Counted from the first letter of the stretch, positions 18,147 to 27,779 are shown. The stretch: DNA of 64,000 bases from Persicobacter sp. CCB-QB2 (GCF_001274635.1 NZ_LBGV01000001.1:806001-870000), one strand, 5' to 3'. The notes: generated by a model not told the origin, from the sequence alone. Program-made: numbers and translations.

Positions 18147-18374
18147 GTGATTAAGTATTGGAAAGAAAAATTTTGATAAAAGTATGCATTTTAAGTGAAA
18201 TATTATGATTTTTTCTGTTGCTTTCTTTAGTTGTTCATGAATAGAATAACCTAATGGAGTTGGAATAATAGAGCGGCCTGCTTCGGTTTGCCTTCACCTT
18301 GAAATTCAGTATGTACCTCTGGAGTTCAGGAGAAGTGAGGGTAGGAGGCTTGCTTCGTGTAAGATGGGTTATAT

Positions 18375-18507
18375 AGCTCAGCGGGCGATTAGCCCGGAGG
18401 GGGCAGGGATGAAGCGGGCTTGTTTGAACCACAGCGGCCCAAAAGGCCGATGGGGTGAGCCGCGCGAGCCCGGTGCTGCCGTCTAAGCGGCAGCAGTCCC
18501 CCAAAAA
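18375..18507 (+). repeat. REP-like GC-rich intergenic element, copy 3
   Basis: Almost base-for-base the same as the copy near 3.3 kb, from AGCTCAGCGGGCGATTAGCC to CAGCAGTCCCCCAAAA. The two copies differ at only a handful of positions, although they lie 15 kb apart in unrelated gene contexts. Confidence 0.8.
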
Positions 18508-18544
18508 AATGTTGTATCATGATTTTAGTTTAGAGGCCCGATAA

Positions 18545-18586
18545 GGGAAAAAGAAAAAGTGGCTCCCCAAAAGGTTTCCACTTTTA
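18545..18586 (-). terminator. terminator of the TonB receptor/phytase unit
   Basis: On the minus strand AAAGTGG and CCACTTT form a stem around a 15-base loop, followed by a T-rich tail (TTCTTTTTCCC). It lies about 45 bases after the phytase stop. Confidence 0.55.
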
Positions 18587-18630
18587 TTGATTTTACATTT
18601 CGTATAACAAATGGTGGGTATGCCTTTGTT

Positions 18631-19781
18631 TTATTGCACGGGAGGTAGTAGGCCCATCGCCTCCTCGATTTTCTCCCAGGAAATGATTTTAAAGTTTTGC
18701 GCCACAAGGCTGTCACCTTCAAAATTGAAGCCGTCTTGCACCACTAAGGCGCCTTTTGGGAAGTCCGGACCCAGGGCCACTGGGGTGACTTCCAGTCCAT
18801 CCGTTTCTTCCACGCCATCCACTTTGCCGTCGACAAGCGCAAAGCTGCCCAAATAGGTTTTGCTTTCCAGCTCAAAGAGGGCATAGGAGAAATTGCCCTG
18901 TGAGCTTGCGATTAAATAGCCACCAGTGGCACCTGTTGGGTAGATGGTGATGCCTTCAATATCCGCTACAATGTTTTCATTTTCCGCTACCCGGGCAGTG
19001 GTCATCTCTTCCATGGTGGTGGCTGCTGAGGCCTTTGCGTCTACAATCCAGATGGTGCTTGCTTCCTCTCCTATATAAAGTTTGTCAGTACGGTCGTCGG
19101 CCACCATCCCTTCCGGCTGGGAAGAGACTTTCATACTTCTTACCAGACTTTGTTTGAATTTGTCCCCTTCCAGATGTAGTTCATATTGCTCAATGACACC
19201 GTTTTTCCCATTGATAAAAGCATAAAGTTGCTGGTTTTGCTGATCCTGATAAAGGCAGAATCCATAGGCGTCGTCAATGGCTTTGCTTACCAGTTGCGGG
19301 CGATCATATAAAGATATTAATTTTCCTGCTTCTAATTTCATCCAACTGATGCTGTTGTCATTTCGATTAGAAGCAGCTACGATGTCCAGGGTGTCATTTC
19401 CTATCACCACTTCCTGTCGGATGTCAACATTATTGACTTTTCCAATCGGGTATTCCCAAGAATTTCTCCTTGTAAATTAAAGACATATAGTCCTTTTTTC
19501 TTATGCGTTCCGATGATCAGGCTTTCTGATGGGTTTTGGTGATTGATCCAAATGGCCGGATCATCTGCACTGTCCATATCTGCCGGCGCATTAACAGGTG
19601 CGGTTTGATGATTCACCGGAATGCTTACCTTAATTTTTTCTTGTAATTGATAGGCCACTCGCATGCCCTCATCTGATTGACGTGGGTCTTTTGGGAGGGT
19701 GGTGGCTTGTTGATTTTCTTTTTGGTTTTTGCAAGCTGAAAAGCTCAGTAAAATCAAAAGACTTGTTAAAATGTTTTTCAT
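18631..19781 (-). CDS. beta-propeller phytase lipoprotein, with one apparent frame break
   Basis: About 383 residues after correction. The lipoprotein signal is MKNILTSLLILLSFSAC. Beta-propeller phytase motifs appear in order: DSADDPAIWINHQNPSESLIIGTHKKKGLYVF, then NNVDIR, DIVAASNRN, YGFCLYQD, NGVIEQYEL, SQPEGMVADD, LYIGEE, DIEGITIY, ASSQGNFSYALF, DGLEVTPVALGPDFP and ALVVQDG. These supply the family's calcium- and phosphate-binding acidic residues. The frame changes at the GGG at 19448-19450. One more G gives GNTPIGKVNNVD, the expected family sequence, so a sequence error is likely. The enzyme removes phosphate from phytate outside the cell. It follows a TonB receptor by about 60 bases, probably in the same operon. 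Confidence 0.9.
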
Positions 19782-19840
19782 AATTAATAAAAAAACAGGA
19801 GGCCTCTTCATGCCTCCTGTTGGTATTGGTTGGCTTTAAT

Positions 19841-22558
19841 TTAATACAAATCCATTTTCAAACCGACGGAGAAACGGGTGTTATAGTATTCTTCCTGGAA
19901 GGTGAAATTCTGACTTCCCTGATAATATCTCAATGGTTGATTCAAAAGATTATTGACTTCCACAAATACACGGGCCTTTTGCGATAAATTGATATTAGCA
20001 TTGGCATCTAAATAGAATACCTGATCATAATAAATGTCTTCGAATTGTTCACCACCCACCTCGTCGATAAAATCCGAAGTATAGTTAAAGGAAACGCCTA
20101 AAGAGAAATATTTTGAATCATACAATAAAGAAGCATTCATACTGTGTTCTGCGGTTCCCACTAATGGTAAAGTTTCGCCTTCGCGGTCTTCCAGATTAAA
20201 ATTATTTGTTGAAGATTGGGTGAAGGTATAGTTGGCAAAAACCGACATATTATTTAAAGGAGCAGGAAGGAAATTTAGCTGACGCTGTAAGCCCAGTTCA
20301 AGACCGTAGATGTTAGCGTCTCCGGCGTTTACGGGTTGGAATACATCATGTTCAATTCCATTGAAAGTTTCCTTACTTCTTTTTGTAACGATATAATTTT
20401 TCAAATCTTTTGTGAATACCCCACCGGAAATTAAACCGATATTTTGGAAATAATATTCCAACATGAGGTCAAAGTTCATAGATGTGGTGGCTTCCAAATT
20501 GGAGTTTCCGATGGCGATCTCCTCATCACCGGTGAAAATCTGGCGGTAAGGTACCAGGTCAAAATAGTTTGGGCGCGCCAGGGAGTTGGTCCAGGCCAAA
20601 CGGATATTGGCATTATTATTCGGCGAATATTTTAGATGAACCGCAGGCAGGATGTTGATGTAGTGATCAGTTTCCGTGGAGGTTGGGTCCAGCGTGCCTT
20701 CTTCATCATCGTAAATGAATCCGCTGTATTCCAGGGAAGTTTGTTCCATTCTTAAACCGAAAAGGCCGGAGAGTTTGGATCCAAATTGTTGATCCAACAT
20801 GATATAGCCAGCATTGATTTGCTCTTTTGCGGAGAAGTTACCCGCCATTTCTTCTAGCTCCATTTCTCCTTCAAAGGAGCCGTTTTGGAAATTGATGTTG
20901 CCTAAATATTCCGCTGAAACGAAATTCCCCATGGCGTAAGGACCGGCTAAAAAGTTGCTTTTTGAAATGTCTTCATACTGTAGGGTATTAAAGAATACTC
21001 CTTCATCCAATGGCTCATAAGCATAGAAATCATTATTTCTACTTTTATCCTTTAATTTGATTTTACCACCAAATTTTAGTTGGTTGGAAAAGGCACCTTC
21101 GGCTTTTAAGGGTAAAAGGAAATTGATGCGCAGACTAAAATCTTCCTCTTCGGTCCTTTGGGTTTCATTCGATAAATCATCGATTTCCCAATCACTGGTG
21201 ATTACCGGAAAGAAATCGGAGGGGACCGGCGTATTGGTACTCCCGTTGAACTGAATGGGGTTGCCGGGCTCTAATTCGTAAGAAATGTAGCGTTCGTTCG
21301 GGCGATTTTCTGAGGCTTTGGCATAAGTAGCCGCCCAGTCCATATGCAATTTACCGAACAGATGATCTCCGTAAAGTGCGAGGTTCCTTACACGCTGATC
21401 TTCCAGTCTTTGGTTTTTATCGTTTTGTCCCCCTTTGGTTTCTCTTTTTACGCTACCCAAAGTGTAGTCGCCGGATTCCGCATCATACTCATCCACTTTA
21501 TATTGTAATTTATAACGGTTCTCCCAGTCGTTACGGTGGTTGTACATGCCCTTGAGGAATAAAGTGTGGTTCGCATTGATTTTATAATCCAAACTCAAAG
21601 AGTAAGACTGACGCAAACGCTGCAAATAATACTGACGGTTTTGGAATTCTTTCAATGAGCCATCTTCCTCCCATTCAGCTTCAAAGTTATCAGAACCCAG
21701 CATATGGTTCAATACTGAGGCAGAGGCGATCACGCCGAATTTATCATTCGCAAATCGATTACCAAGGACCAACCCGCCATTGATCATGGGCTTGTTGGCG
21801 ATGAAGTTGTAGCCGGAACCTAAAGTAATGGCCGCACGCGGTGCACTAGGGGCAGAACGTGTAACTAAATTGACCGAACCGCCAATGGCATCGCCATCCA
21901 TATCCGGGGTAATGGCTTTGGACACCTCAACCGCCTGTACCATATCCGAAGGGATTAAATCCAATTGTATCGAGCGGTTTTCCGCTTCCGCCGAGGGGAT
22001 GCGTTCCCCATTGATGGTGACGGAGTTTAATTGGGGTGAAGTACCGCGGATATTGGCGAATCGTGCTTCGCCCTGGTCATATTGTACATAGATGCCCGGG
22101 ATTCTTTTCATCGCGTCCCCGATATTGGAGTCCGGGAAGCGCCCTACCTGGTCAGCAGAAATGACATTCATAATATTCATGGCATTTTTCTGCTGGTTTA
22201 AGGCATTGATCTGCGCATTTTTATTACCGGTAATCACGACTTCGTTCAGGCTCTGGCTGGCAGATAGATTGGTTTGAAGATGAACCGTTTTCCCTTTTTC
22301 GATTTTTACAGTTTGTTTAATTATCGGATAACCGATGCTGGATATCGAAATTTCTTGTTCTCCTTCTGGTAATTTAACCAGTTTAAATTGTCCGTCAATA
22401 TCAGTAGAGGTGCCAAAGGAAGTGTTTTCTATAAAAACCAGTGCGCCCGGCATGGCCAGATTTTGTTCATCCAGGATGCGTCCGGTGAGGTTGCCTTGTG
22501 CGTTTGAAATGATGGTGAATAGGAACATTCCAATTGCCAATAGTAGTAGTTTTTTCAT
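19841..22558 (-). CDS. TonB-dependent receptor linked to phytase
   Basis: About 905 residues, starting MKKLLLLAIGMFLFTIISNAQ (signal peptide). An upstream in-frame ATG would add nine residues ahead of that signal and is not used. A carboxypeptidase-regulatory-like domain (about 22-105) is followed by the plug domain (VGRFPDSNIGDAMKRIPGIYVQ ... NIRGTSPQLNSVTINGERIPS ... VSKAITPDMDGDAIGGSVNLVTR) and a barrel ending FSVGLKMDLY. This subfamily (TIGR01782-like) is common in marine Bacteroidota and usually lacks a SusD partner. With the phytase directly downstream it probably imports phosphorylated inositols or a phytate-derived product. The pairing is visible, while the substrate is inferred. Confidence 0.93.
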   Translation of the reverse strand: MKKLLLLAIGMFLFTIISNAQGNLTGRILDEQNLAMPGALVFIENTSFGTSTDIDGQFKLVKLPEGEQEISISSIGYPIIKQTVKIEKGKTVHLQTNLSASQSLNEVVITGNKNAQINALNQQKNAMNIMNVISADQVGRFPDSNIGDAMKRIPGIYVQYDQGEARFANIRGTSPQLNSVTINGERIPSAEAENRSIQLDLIPSDMVQAVEVSKAITPDMDGDAIGGSVNLVTRSAPSAPRAAITLGSGYNFIANKPMINGGLVLGNRFANDKFGVIASASVLNHMLGSDNFEAEWEEDGSLKEFQNRQYYLQRLRQSYSLSLDYKINANHTLFLKGMYNHRNDWENRYKLQYKVDEYDAESGDYTLGSVKRETKGGQNDKNQRLEDQRVRNLALYGDHLFGKLHMDWAATYAKASENRPNERYISYELEPGNPIQFNGSTNTPVPSDFFPVITSDWEIDDLSNETQRTEEEDFSLRINFLLPLKAEGAFSNQLKFGGKIKLKDKSRNNDFYAYEPLDEGVFFNTLQYEDISKSNFLAGPYAMGNFVSAEYLGNINFQNGSFEGEMELEEMAGNFSAKEQINAGYIMLDQQFGSKLSGLFGLRMEQTSLEYSGFIYDDEEGTLDPTSTETDHYINILPAVHLKYSPNNNANIRLAWTNSLARPNYFDLVPYRQIFTGDEEIAIGNSNLEATTSMNFDLMLEYYFQNIGLISGGVFTKDLKNYIVTKRSKETFNGIEHDVFQPVNAGDANIYGLELGLQRQLNFLPAPLNNMSVFANYTFTQSSTNNFNLEDREGETLPLVGTAEHSMNASLLYDSKYFSLGVSFNYTSDFIDEVGGEQFEDIYYDQVFYLDANANINLSQKARVFVEVNNLLNQPLRYYQGSQNFTFQEEYYNTRFSVGLKMDLY

Positions 22559-22877
22559 CTTTATAGTAAGGTTTTGATGCCTCAAAGATGGTGTGGCGGG
22601 CTTGAAAATGTTTACTGATAGTGGTTAAGAATGTATGGTGTTTATGTTTTGTATAAATCACGCTTGAGACAATCTGGGGAGATGAAATGTTGTTTTTTGG
22701 ATAGAATGGTCAGAAATAAAACTTAATATTAGTTTAAAATAAGATTGGGTTTGTGTGAGTGTTATCAATTAAGGTACTGATGCAGGGCTTTTAGTTTTCG
22801 CAGTTAATTTATTTCAATGTTTGTTGATTTTTGTTTATCTCGCTCTTTCTGTTATTTCGTTTTTTATTTCAATAATC
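22559..22877. promoter_or_regulatory. divergent intergenic region between TonB receptor and cyclase genes
   Basis: This 319-base AT-rich gap contains the start regions of both divergent genes. I see no repeat, no RNA structure and no clear TAnnTTTG box close to either start. Confidence 0.3.
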
Positions 22878-23639
22878 ATGCAGCAGATAGTCGACCTCAC
22901 TAAACCGATCAAAGAGTATCCGGATGACCCATGGTTCATGAAGGTGAAGATTAAACATAAGCCTCATCATAAAGCCAAGTGGCTGATTCGGCTTTTTGGC
23001 TTGCCTTTTAAATTATTTCCCAAAAGCTTTGTAGGCTGGGCCGATGATACCATAGAAAAAATGGGGGTACATGCCACTACGCATATTGATGCGCCCTGGC
23101 ATTACACGCCAAGCCTGAATGGCGAGAAAGCCAAAACCATTGAACAGATTCCTTTGGATATTTGCCATGGGGAAGGCCTGGTGATCGACATGTGCCATAA
23201 GCCAGATTTTGATCCTATTACAGCAGCGGATATTCAAAGTTTTTTGACGGAAAACGATTTGGAATTGAAGCCCGGAATGATTGTTCTGATTAAAACGGGG
23301 AGGGACAAATTGATCGGGACGAAAGATTACCCACATAGGGGTACGGGCATGTCTGCTGAAGCGACCCGATTTTTGATTGAGGCGGGCGTAAAGGTGATGG
23401 GCATTGATAGTTGGGGTTGGGATATCCCCCTAAAATATCAGATCAAAAAGGCCAAGCAGGATCAGAATGATCAGTTATTCTGGGAAGCTCATTTAGTGGG
23501 ACAGCAGCAAGAATATTGGCATATGGAGCAGCTGGTGAATCTTGATGCACTCCCACTTTCTGGATTTAAGGTAGGCGTTTTTCCCTTGAAAATTGTCGGG
23601 GCTTCGGCTGCGCCGGCAAGGGTAGTGGCGTTTTTGTAG
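22878..23639 (+). CDS. cyclase-family protein (kynurenine-formamidase-like metal hydrolase)
   Basis: About 253 residues, starting MQQIVDLTKPIKEYPDDP. The frame runs further up to 22821, but the extension is a hydrophobic AT-rich stretch unlike the family, so the ATG at 22878 is chosen. The HxxxHxD metal motif is present as HATTHIDAPWHY (about residues 62-73), with a later TGMSAEATRFLIEAGVKVMGIDSWGWD matching the family core. Members hydrolyse amide or ester bonds of small molecules in the cytosol; the substrate here is unknown. A decayed copy of this gene lies at 26380-26550, part of a tandem duplication. Confidence 0.88.
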   Translation: MQQIVDLTKPIKEYPDDPWFMKVKIKHKPHHKAKWLIRLFGLPFKLFPKSFVGWADDTIEKMGVHATTHIDAPWHYTPSLNGEKAKTIEQIPLDICHGEGLVIDMCHKPDFDPITAADIQSFLTENDLELKPGMIVLIKTGRDKLIGTKDYPHRGTGMSAEATRFLIEAGVKVMGIDSWGWDIPLKYQIKKAKQDQNDQLFWEAHLVGQQQEYWHMEQLVNLDALPLSGFKVGVFPLKIVGASAAPARVVAFL

Positions 23640-23661
23640 GAGGCTTAGACTGGAGGAAGGG

Positions 23662-23685
23662 CAGCTACTCATTTGTAAGTAGCTG
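23662..23685. terminator. bidirectional terminator between convergent genes
   Basis: A perfect stem CAGCTACT / AGTAGCTG with an eight-base loop lies between the ends of the cyclase and the unknown minus-strand gene. T-rich sequence follows on the plus side. Confidence 0.55.
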
Positions 23686-24567
23686 CTTTGAGGTTTTAAT
23701 ATCCGGCGTTATAGGTGTCAATGGCCCGATCTATATTTTTATAGTTCCCGATTTGGAAGGTCCAGCCCACCGCGATCATGCCAGCACCGATAAACACACC
23801 GGCGGGAATTTTTACATCAACAGATTCTCCCTGACTCGGGACGCTACCATCCGTGGAGGTGTCCATGTTCGAAAGTCCAGAGGCAATCATGATACCAGCA
23901 CCGAGGGTGTTGATCACGATTGTTGCTATATTATTGGCTTGGTATTTTTTTAGAGGTTGTAGGGCGGCGGGATCACTCTGCATTTCTTTCTTTAGGTTGG
24001 AGTAATTGGCTTTTAGTAAAGGCTCAAAACCATGATTAAAATACTTCACCTTAGTTTTATTCACCACTGTGCCTCCGGTCCACATTCCTGTGTGTGGATT
24101 GTAGTTTGGAGCTGTGTGCGCATTTACCTCCTTTGTGAAAACGTTTATTTTTCCAGATTTGGTCATTTTAAGATATCGGTGATTACCAGAATTCCCGATG
24201 AGTAATTCATTGGCGAATATTTCATTAAAATGACCATAAAATATTACCTCATTTGAACTGCGCTCTTTCCCGTCTATAAACAGTTTTCTTTTGCCCAATA
24301 CGGGTTTTTCTAAAGAAATCCTATGGGCTTTGATGACTTGAAGTTCCCGATTTACCCAAAATGCCCGCATATTATCTTTTTTGTCAGGAAATGAGGGTTC
24401 TTTTTTTTCTTTCAAGCTTCGTTTTCTACTGCTGTTTAAGATATCACTTACGGAAGTGAATCGAAGATCAATGTATTCACCTTTATAAGTGATGGCAATT
24501 AGATCTTCAGTGGAAATAAATAACTCCTCATCCGCTTTTTGAATTAGGATTTCTTCAATTTGAATAG

Positions 24568-24575
24568 ATAAAATT
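24568..24575. repeat. left target-site duplication of the IS256-family element
   Basis: ATAAAATT directly precedes the left inverted repeat and recurs directly after the right one at 25940-25947. Eight bases is the usual duplication length for the IS256 family. Confidence 0.9.
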
Positions 24576-25939
24576 GAGTTATGCCCGAAACTGGTGTTTG
24601 GGGGTTGAAAAATAGCGGCAAAATTGGTTGATTTAAATGCGAATAAAAAACTAACCAAAAATTTGCCACCATGAGCGAAATTAATCAAATCCCACCTATT
24701 ACAGAAGCAACTCACGATCTATTAACTGAAACTATTCGAGCGGGAGCCAAAGAAATCATACGCCTTGCGGTTGAGGCGGAGTTGGAGGAATATTTAAAGC
24801 AATTCCGCGACCTTAAAACTGATGATGGAAAAGCCGCAGTAGTCCGAAACGGTCATTTGCCGGAACGAGAAGTTCAGACAGGTATTGGCCCGGTAACGGT
24901 CAGAGTTCCAAAGATTCGTTCCAAAACAGGAGCCCCGGTTTCATTCCAATCGGTTCTGGTTCCGCCATATGTTCGAAAATCGAAATCACTGGAGGCTGCG
25001 ATACCCTGGCTTTACCTCAAGGGTATTTCAACGGGAGAAATGAATGATGCCTTAGAGGCCCTCTTAGGCCCCGGAGCCAGCGGTTTGTCTTCTAGCACTA
25101 TTTCCCGTTTAAAAACAGAGTGGGGCAAGGAATACGATGTCTGGCGAAAAGCCTCTTTAGAAGATAGAGAGTGGGCTTACATTTGGGTTGATGGCATCTA
25201 CAGTGGCCTGAGGAAAGAAGATGATAAACTTTGTGCGTTGGTCGTTATTGGAGTTGACGGTCAGGGAAGGAAGCATTTTTTAGCCATAGAAGATGGGGTC
25301 AGGGAGTCTAAACAAAGCTGGAAAGAGGTATTACTCGAATTGAAGCACCGCGGTATGAATGCTCCTAAACTAGCGGTTGGCGATGGTGCTCTGGGCTTTT
25401 GGGCAGCACTGGAGGAAGAATTCCCTAAAACAAAGGCGCAACGCTGCTGGATGCATAAAACCGGCAATGTTTTGAATTGCTTACCCAAATCGGCTCAACA
25501 AAAGGCTAAGGACAAAATCCATCAAATATGGATGGCCGAAACCAAAGACGAAGCAGATAAAGCATTCAACTTATTCATAGACACTTATGAAGCAAAGTAT
25601 CCAAAAGCTACAATTTGTTTACAAAAAGACCGTGATGAATTGCTGAATTTTTACGACTTTCCCGCCGAACATTGGCAAAGCATCCGAACCACGAACCCGA
25701 TAGAGTCCGCTTTTGGGACGATCAGACATCGTACGAAGCGATCAAAGGGTTGCCTGGATCGGGACGGAATGCTCCATATGATATTCAAACTCGGCATGTG
25801 TGCGGAGAAAAACTGGAATCGAATACGGGGCTATAAAACCATTGAAAAAGTAATCAGAGAAGTTAAATTTAAAGACGGCGAAGAGATCAAACAAGCCGCT
25901 TAACTTCGACCTCCTGAACACCACTTTTGGGCATAGCTC
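24576..25939 (+). mobile_element. IS256-family insertion sequence, complete
   Basis: A 1364-base element. Its left end GAGTTATGCCCGAAACTGG and the reverse complement of its right end, GAGCTATGCCCAAAAGTGG, form imperfect inverted repeats. It is flanked by the 8-base duplication ATAAAATT on both sides and contains one full transposase gene. It sits inside the minus-strand unknown gene and appears fully intact, so it is probably recent and possibly active. A truncated copy of its left end is at 63449-63589. Confidence 0.95.
24671..25903 (+). CDS. IS256-family transposase
   Basis: A 410-residue DDE transposase. The N-terminal DNA-binding part (about 1-150) includes VRNGHLPEREVQTGIGPVTV and VPKIRSKTG. 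The catalytic core has an Asp in YIWVDGIYSGL, a second Asp in LAVGDGALGFW and the Glu in TTNPIESAFGTIRHRTKRSKG, with the family's RCWMHKTGNVLNCLPK between them. Length and motif order match complete IS256 transposases. The start ATG lies 95 bases inside the left end of the element. Confidence 0.96.
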   Translation: MSEINQIPPITEATHDLLTETIRAGAKEIIRLAVEAELEEYLKQFRDLKTDDGKAAVVRNGHLPEREVQTGIGPVTVRVPKIRSKTGAPVSFQSVLVPPYVRKSKSLEAAIPWLYLKGISTGEMNDALEALLGPGASGLSSSTISRLKTEWGKEYDVWRKASLEDREWAYIWVDGIYSGLRKEDDKLCALVVIGVDGQGRKHFLAIEDGVRESKQSWKEVLLELKHRGMNAPKLAVGDGALGFWAALEEEFPKTKAQRCWMHKTGNVLNCLPKSAQQKAKDKIHQIWMAETKDEADKAFNLFIDTYEAKYPKATICLQKDRDELLNFYDFPAEHWQSIRTTNPIESAFGTIRHRTKRSKGCLDRDGMLHMIFKLGMCAEKNWNRIRGYKTIEKVIREVKFKDGEEIKQAA

Positions 25940-25947
25940 ATAAAATT
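25940..25947. repeat. right target-site duplication of the IS256-family element
   Basis: ATAAAATT, identical to the copy at the left border of the element. Confidence 0.9.
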
Positions 25948-26259
25948 TTGCAGGATATACTTTCTTCATTGAAAAAGAATAGCTTGTCTTGAGAAAAGCC
26001 GGATTGAGCAATGAATGAAAGCAATAATAGGATAGCGGTTTTTAGCTTCAAGGTGATTAGTGTAAGTAGGTTGAGTCTAAATATCTATATAAATTATAGT
26101 GAATAAAATATATTTTTTTATTAAAAATGTTTAAATATCAATTATTCAAGAGAATAAAAACATCCTTCGGGTGTCGGAGGAAGTAGATGTGCCTGTTTTA
26201 TCTTAAATTTTTTCCATTCCAAAAATCTTTTTCCTTTGCCCCGAAATTAAAATAATACA

Positions 26260-26379
26260 ATCGCAGAAATAGGACAGGATATTCAGCAGGCTAAGGCATT
26301 ATTAGAAGCGGGGGAGTTAGTGGCAATCCCCACGGAGACCATGTATGGGCTCGCAGCTAATGGTTTAAATGCGAAAGCA
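26260..26379 (+). pseudogene. 5' stub of threonylcarbamoyl-AMP synthase, duplicated copy
   Basis: About 120 bases match the first ~40 codons of the intact gene at 27809, including IGQDIQQAKALLEAGELVAIPTE in translation. The start codon is ATC instead of ATG, and the preceding promoter-like box reads TTCCTTTG where the intact gene has TACCTTTG. About 180 bases of matching upstream sequence precede it. It ends abruptly where the decayed cyclase copy begins, so this is the junction of a tandem duplication. Confidence 0.85.
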
Positions 26380-26550
26380 TATAAAAGTGAAGATTTAATA
26401 TAAGGCTCATTGTAAAGCCAAATGGCTAATTCGACTTTTCTGCTTCCCCTTTAAATTATTCCCCCAAAACCAGAAGGGTGGAGGAGATGATACCATTGAA
26501 AATTGCGAGTGGCTTCAGCCGTTCCGGTAATGGCATTGGCGTTTTTGAAA
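26380..26550 (+). pseudogene. decayed remnant of the cyclase gene, duplicated copy
   Basis: The left part matches the intact cyclase around its KVKIKHKPHHKAKWLIRLF region. A middle piece matches the DDTIEKM region, and the right end matches the last codons (ASAAPARVVAFL region). Most of the ~760-base gene is missing between these, through several internal deletions. It directly follows the threonylcarbamoyl-AMP synthase stub and precedes the second copy of the unknown gene, the same order as in the first unit. Confidence 0.8.
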
Positions 26551-26604
26551 TTGCTATAAAATGAAAAGACCGTTATTGATTTGAAATTAGCGGTCACTGA
26601 GAAT

Positions 26605-27600
26605 TTAATAGCCGGCGTTATAAGTATCAACCGCTTTATCAATATTTTTGGAATTCCCGATTTGGAAGGTCCAGCCCACCGCGATCAAACCAGCACCGAT
26701 AAACACACCTGCCGGAATTTTTACATCAACAGATTCACCTTGACTTGGGGTCCCTCCATTTGAGGAGGTGCCCGTGTCTGAGAGAAAGGAGGCGAGCATT
26801 ACTCCGGCCCCAAGGGTATTGATCAGAATGGTTAGCGTATTATTGGAGCGGTATTTTTTTAGGTGGCCTAAGGCTTCGGGGTCATCTTCCATTACGCTTA
26901 GGAGGTTGATCGATTTGACGGGCTGTATAGGCCCAAGCCCCTGATTAAAGTATTGTACTTTCCTCCGACCCATGTACATCGTTCCTCCTCCCATCATTTG
27001 ACCGTTGGGTCCCATGGTTGGGGCTGAAGGAGCATAGTCGGCTACTTCCTTTTCAAAAATATTGATTTTACCGAGTTTCACCAATTCCAAGTACCGGTGT
27101 TGAGCCCGGCTACCTGTAAGAGATTCGTTGGCATATATTTGATTGTACTCCCCATAAAATAATACCTCGTCGGAATCCAGGCGATTGCCATCGATATACA
27201 GTTTATTTCGGCCAATTAATGGATCTTTAAATTCTATTCTTTCTGCAGGAATGATCTGTCGGTTACGGTTTACCCAGAAAGCAGGATATTGGCGCATTGC
27301 CGTTTTTAATGGATTATCAACTTGACTGGATTTTTTGTAGACTTCCAATTCCATCATGATTTCCTGTACAGATGCAGACTGTAAGTCAAAGAGCTTGCCT
27401 TTGTATAAAAAGGAATTGAGGTTCTGTAGAGGGGCTACGGTTTCTTGTCCCCTGGCTATTAGGTGAATGGTGTCTTGGTCAATTTTGATGATTTCACAGT
27501 TTAAGGTATGTCCGGTCTTGGAATATAGGACATCCTGCGCCATTAATGAAGTTGTAAGAAATAACAAGAGCGCTAAGAAAAAAATAAATGGACGGTTCAT
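26605..27600 (-). CDS. secreted or membrane-anchored protein of unknown function, intact paralogue
   Basis: About 331 residues, starting MNRPFIFFLALLLFLTTSLMAQ, a signal peptide; an upstream ATG would only lengthen the N-terminus ahead of it. The mature part begins with a repeated beta motif (TGHTLNCEIIKIDQDTIHLI) often seen in Bacteroidota secreted proteins. It has a FWVNRNRQIIPAERIEF segment and a Met/Gly-rich loop (GPNGQMMGGGTMYMG). Two hydrophobic stretches come near the end, NTLTILINTLGAGVMLASFL and VFIGAGLIAVGWTFQI. It ends DKAVDTYNAGY, matching the disrupted copy at 23696-26051. The last two hydrophobic segments could anchor it in the inner membrane. No function can be assigned. Confidence 0.82.
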   Translation of the reverse strand: MNRPFIFFLALLLFLTTSLMAQDVLYSKTGHTLNCEIIKIDQDTIHLIARGQETVAPLQNLNSFLYKGKLFDLQSASVQEIMMELEVYKKSSQVDNPLKTAMRQYPAFWVNRNRQIIPAERIEFKDPLIGRNKLYIDGNRLDSDEVLFYGEYNQIYANESLTGSRAQHRYLELVKLGKINIFEKEVADYAPSAPTMGPNGQMMGGGTMYMGRRKVQYFNQGLGPIQPVKSINLLSVMEDDPEALGHLKKYRSNNTLTILINTLGAGVMLASFLSDTGTSSNGGTPSQGESVDVKIPAGVFIGAGLIAVGWTFQIGNSKNIDKAVDTYNAGY

Positions 27601-27779
27601 CGCTATAGCTATAAGTAGGTAAGGCCGCAATATAAGATTTTTTAATAGTTGAATAAATATATTTTTTTATTAAAAATGTTTAAATATCAATTATTCATGT
27701 GAATAAAAATATCCTCCGGGTGGCGGCGGAAGCAGATGTGTCTGTTTTATCTTAAATTTTTTCCATTCCAAAAAACTTT

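Larger units (their letters stand above)
18147..18630. other. intergenic stretch with REP-like element and phytase terminator
   Basis: About 480 bases between the small membrane gene and the phytase gene. They hold a near-perfect copy of the REP-like element and a minus-strand terminator, both listed separately, and nothing else recognisable. Confidence 0.5.
23696..26051 (-). pseudogene. secreted protein of unknown function, split by an IS256-family element
   Basis: The 5' part (26051 down to 25940) encodes a signal peptide KLKTAILLLLSFIAQSGFSQ followed by DKLFFFNEESISCKIL. The 3' part (24575 down to 23696) continues SIQIEEILIQKADEEL and ends DRAIDTYNAGY. Removing the insertion element and one copy of its 8-base target duplication joins the halves in frame. 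The only visible start is TTG at 26051. The product would match the intact neighbour at 26605-27600, including the VDVKIPAGVFIGAGMIAVGWTFQIGN motif near the end, which looks like a membrane helix. The longer frame from 24715 is a chimera reading out of the element. Function unknown. The disruption should inactivate it. Confidence 0.88.

Noticed and set aside
18235-18504. An 89-residue minus-strand protein
   Set aside because: It lies across the REP-like element and is composed of repeat sequence; no protein features.
23696-24715. A 339-residue protein starting inside the IS256 element
   Set aside because: Its first ~45 residues are antisense to the element's left end; the true 5' part of the gene is on the other side of the element.
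26451-26642. Short frame antisense to the cyclase remnant
   Set aside because: It is antisense to a decayed duplicate gene and has no features of its own.
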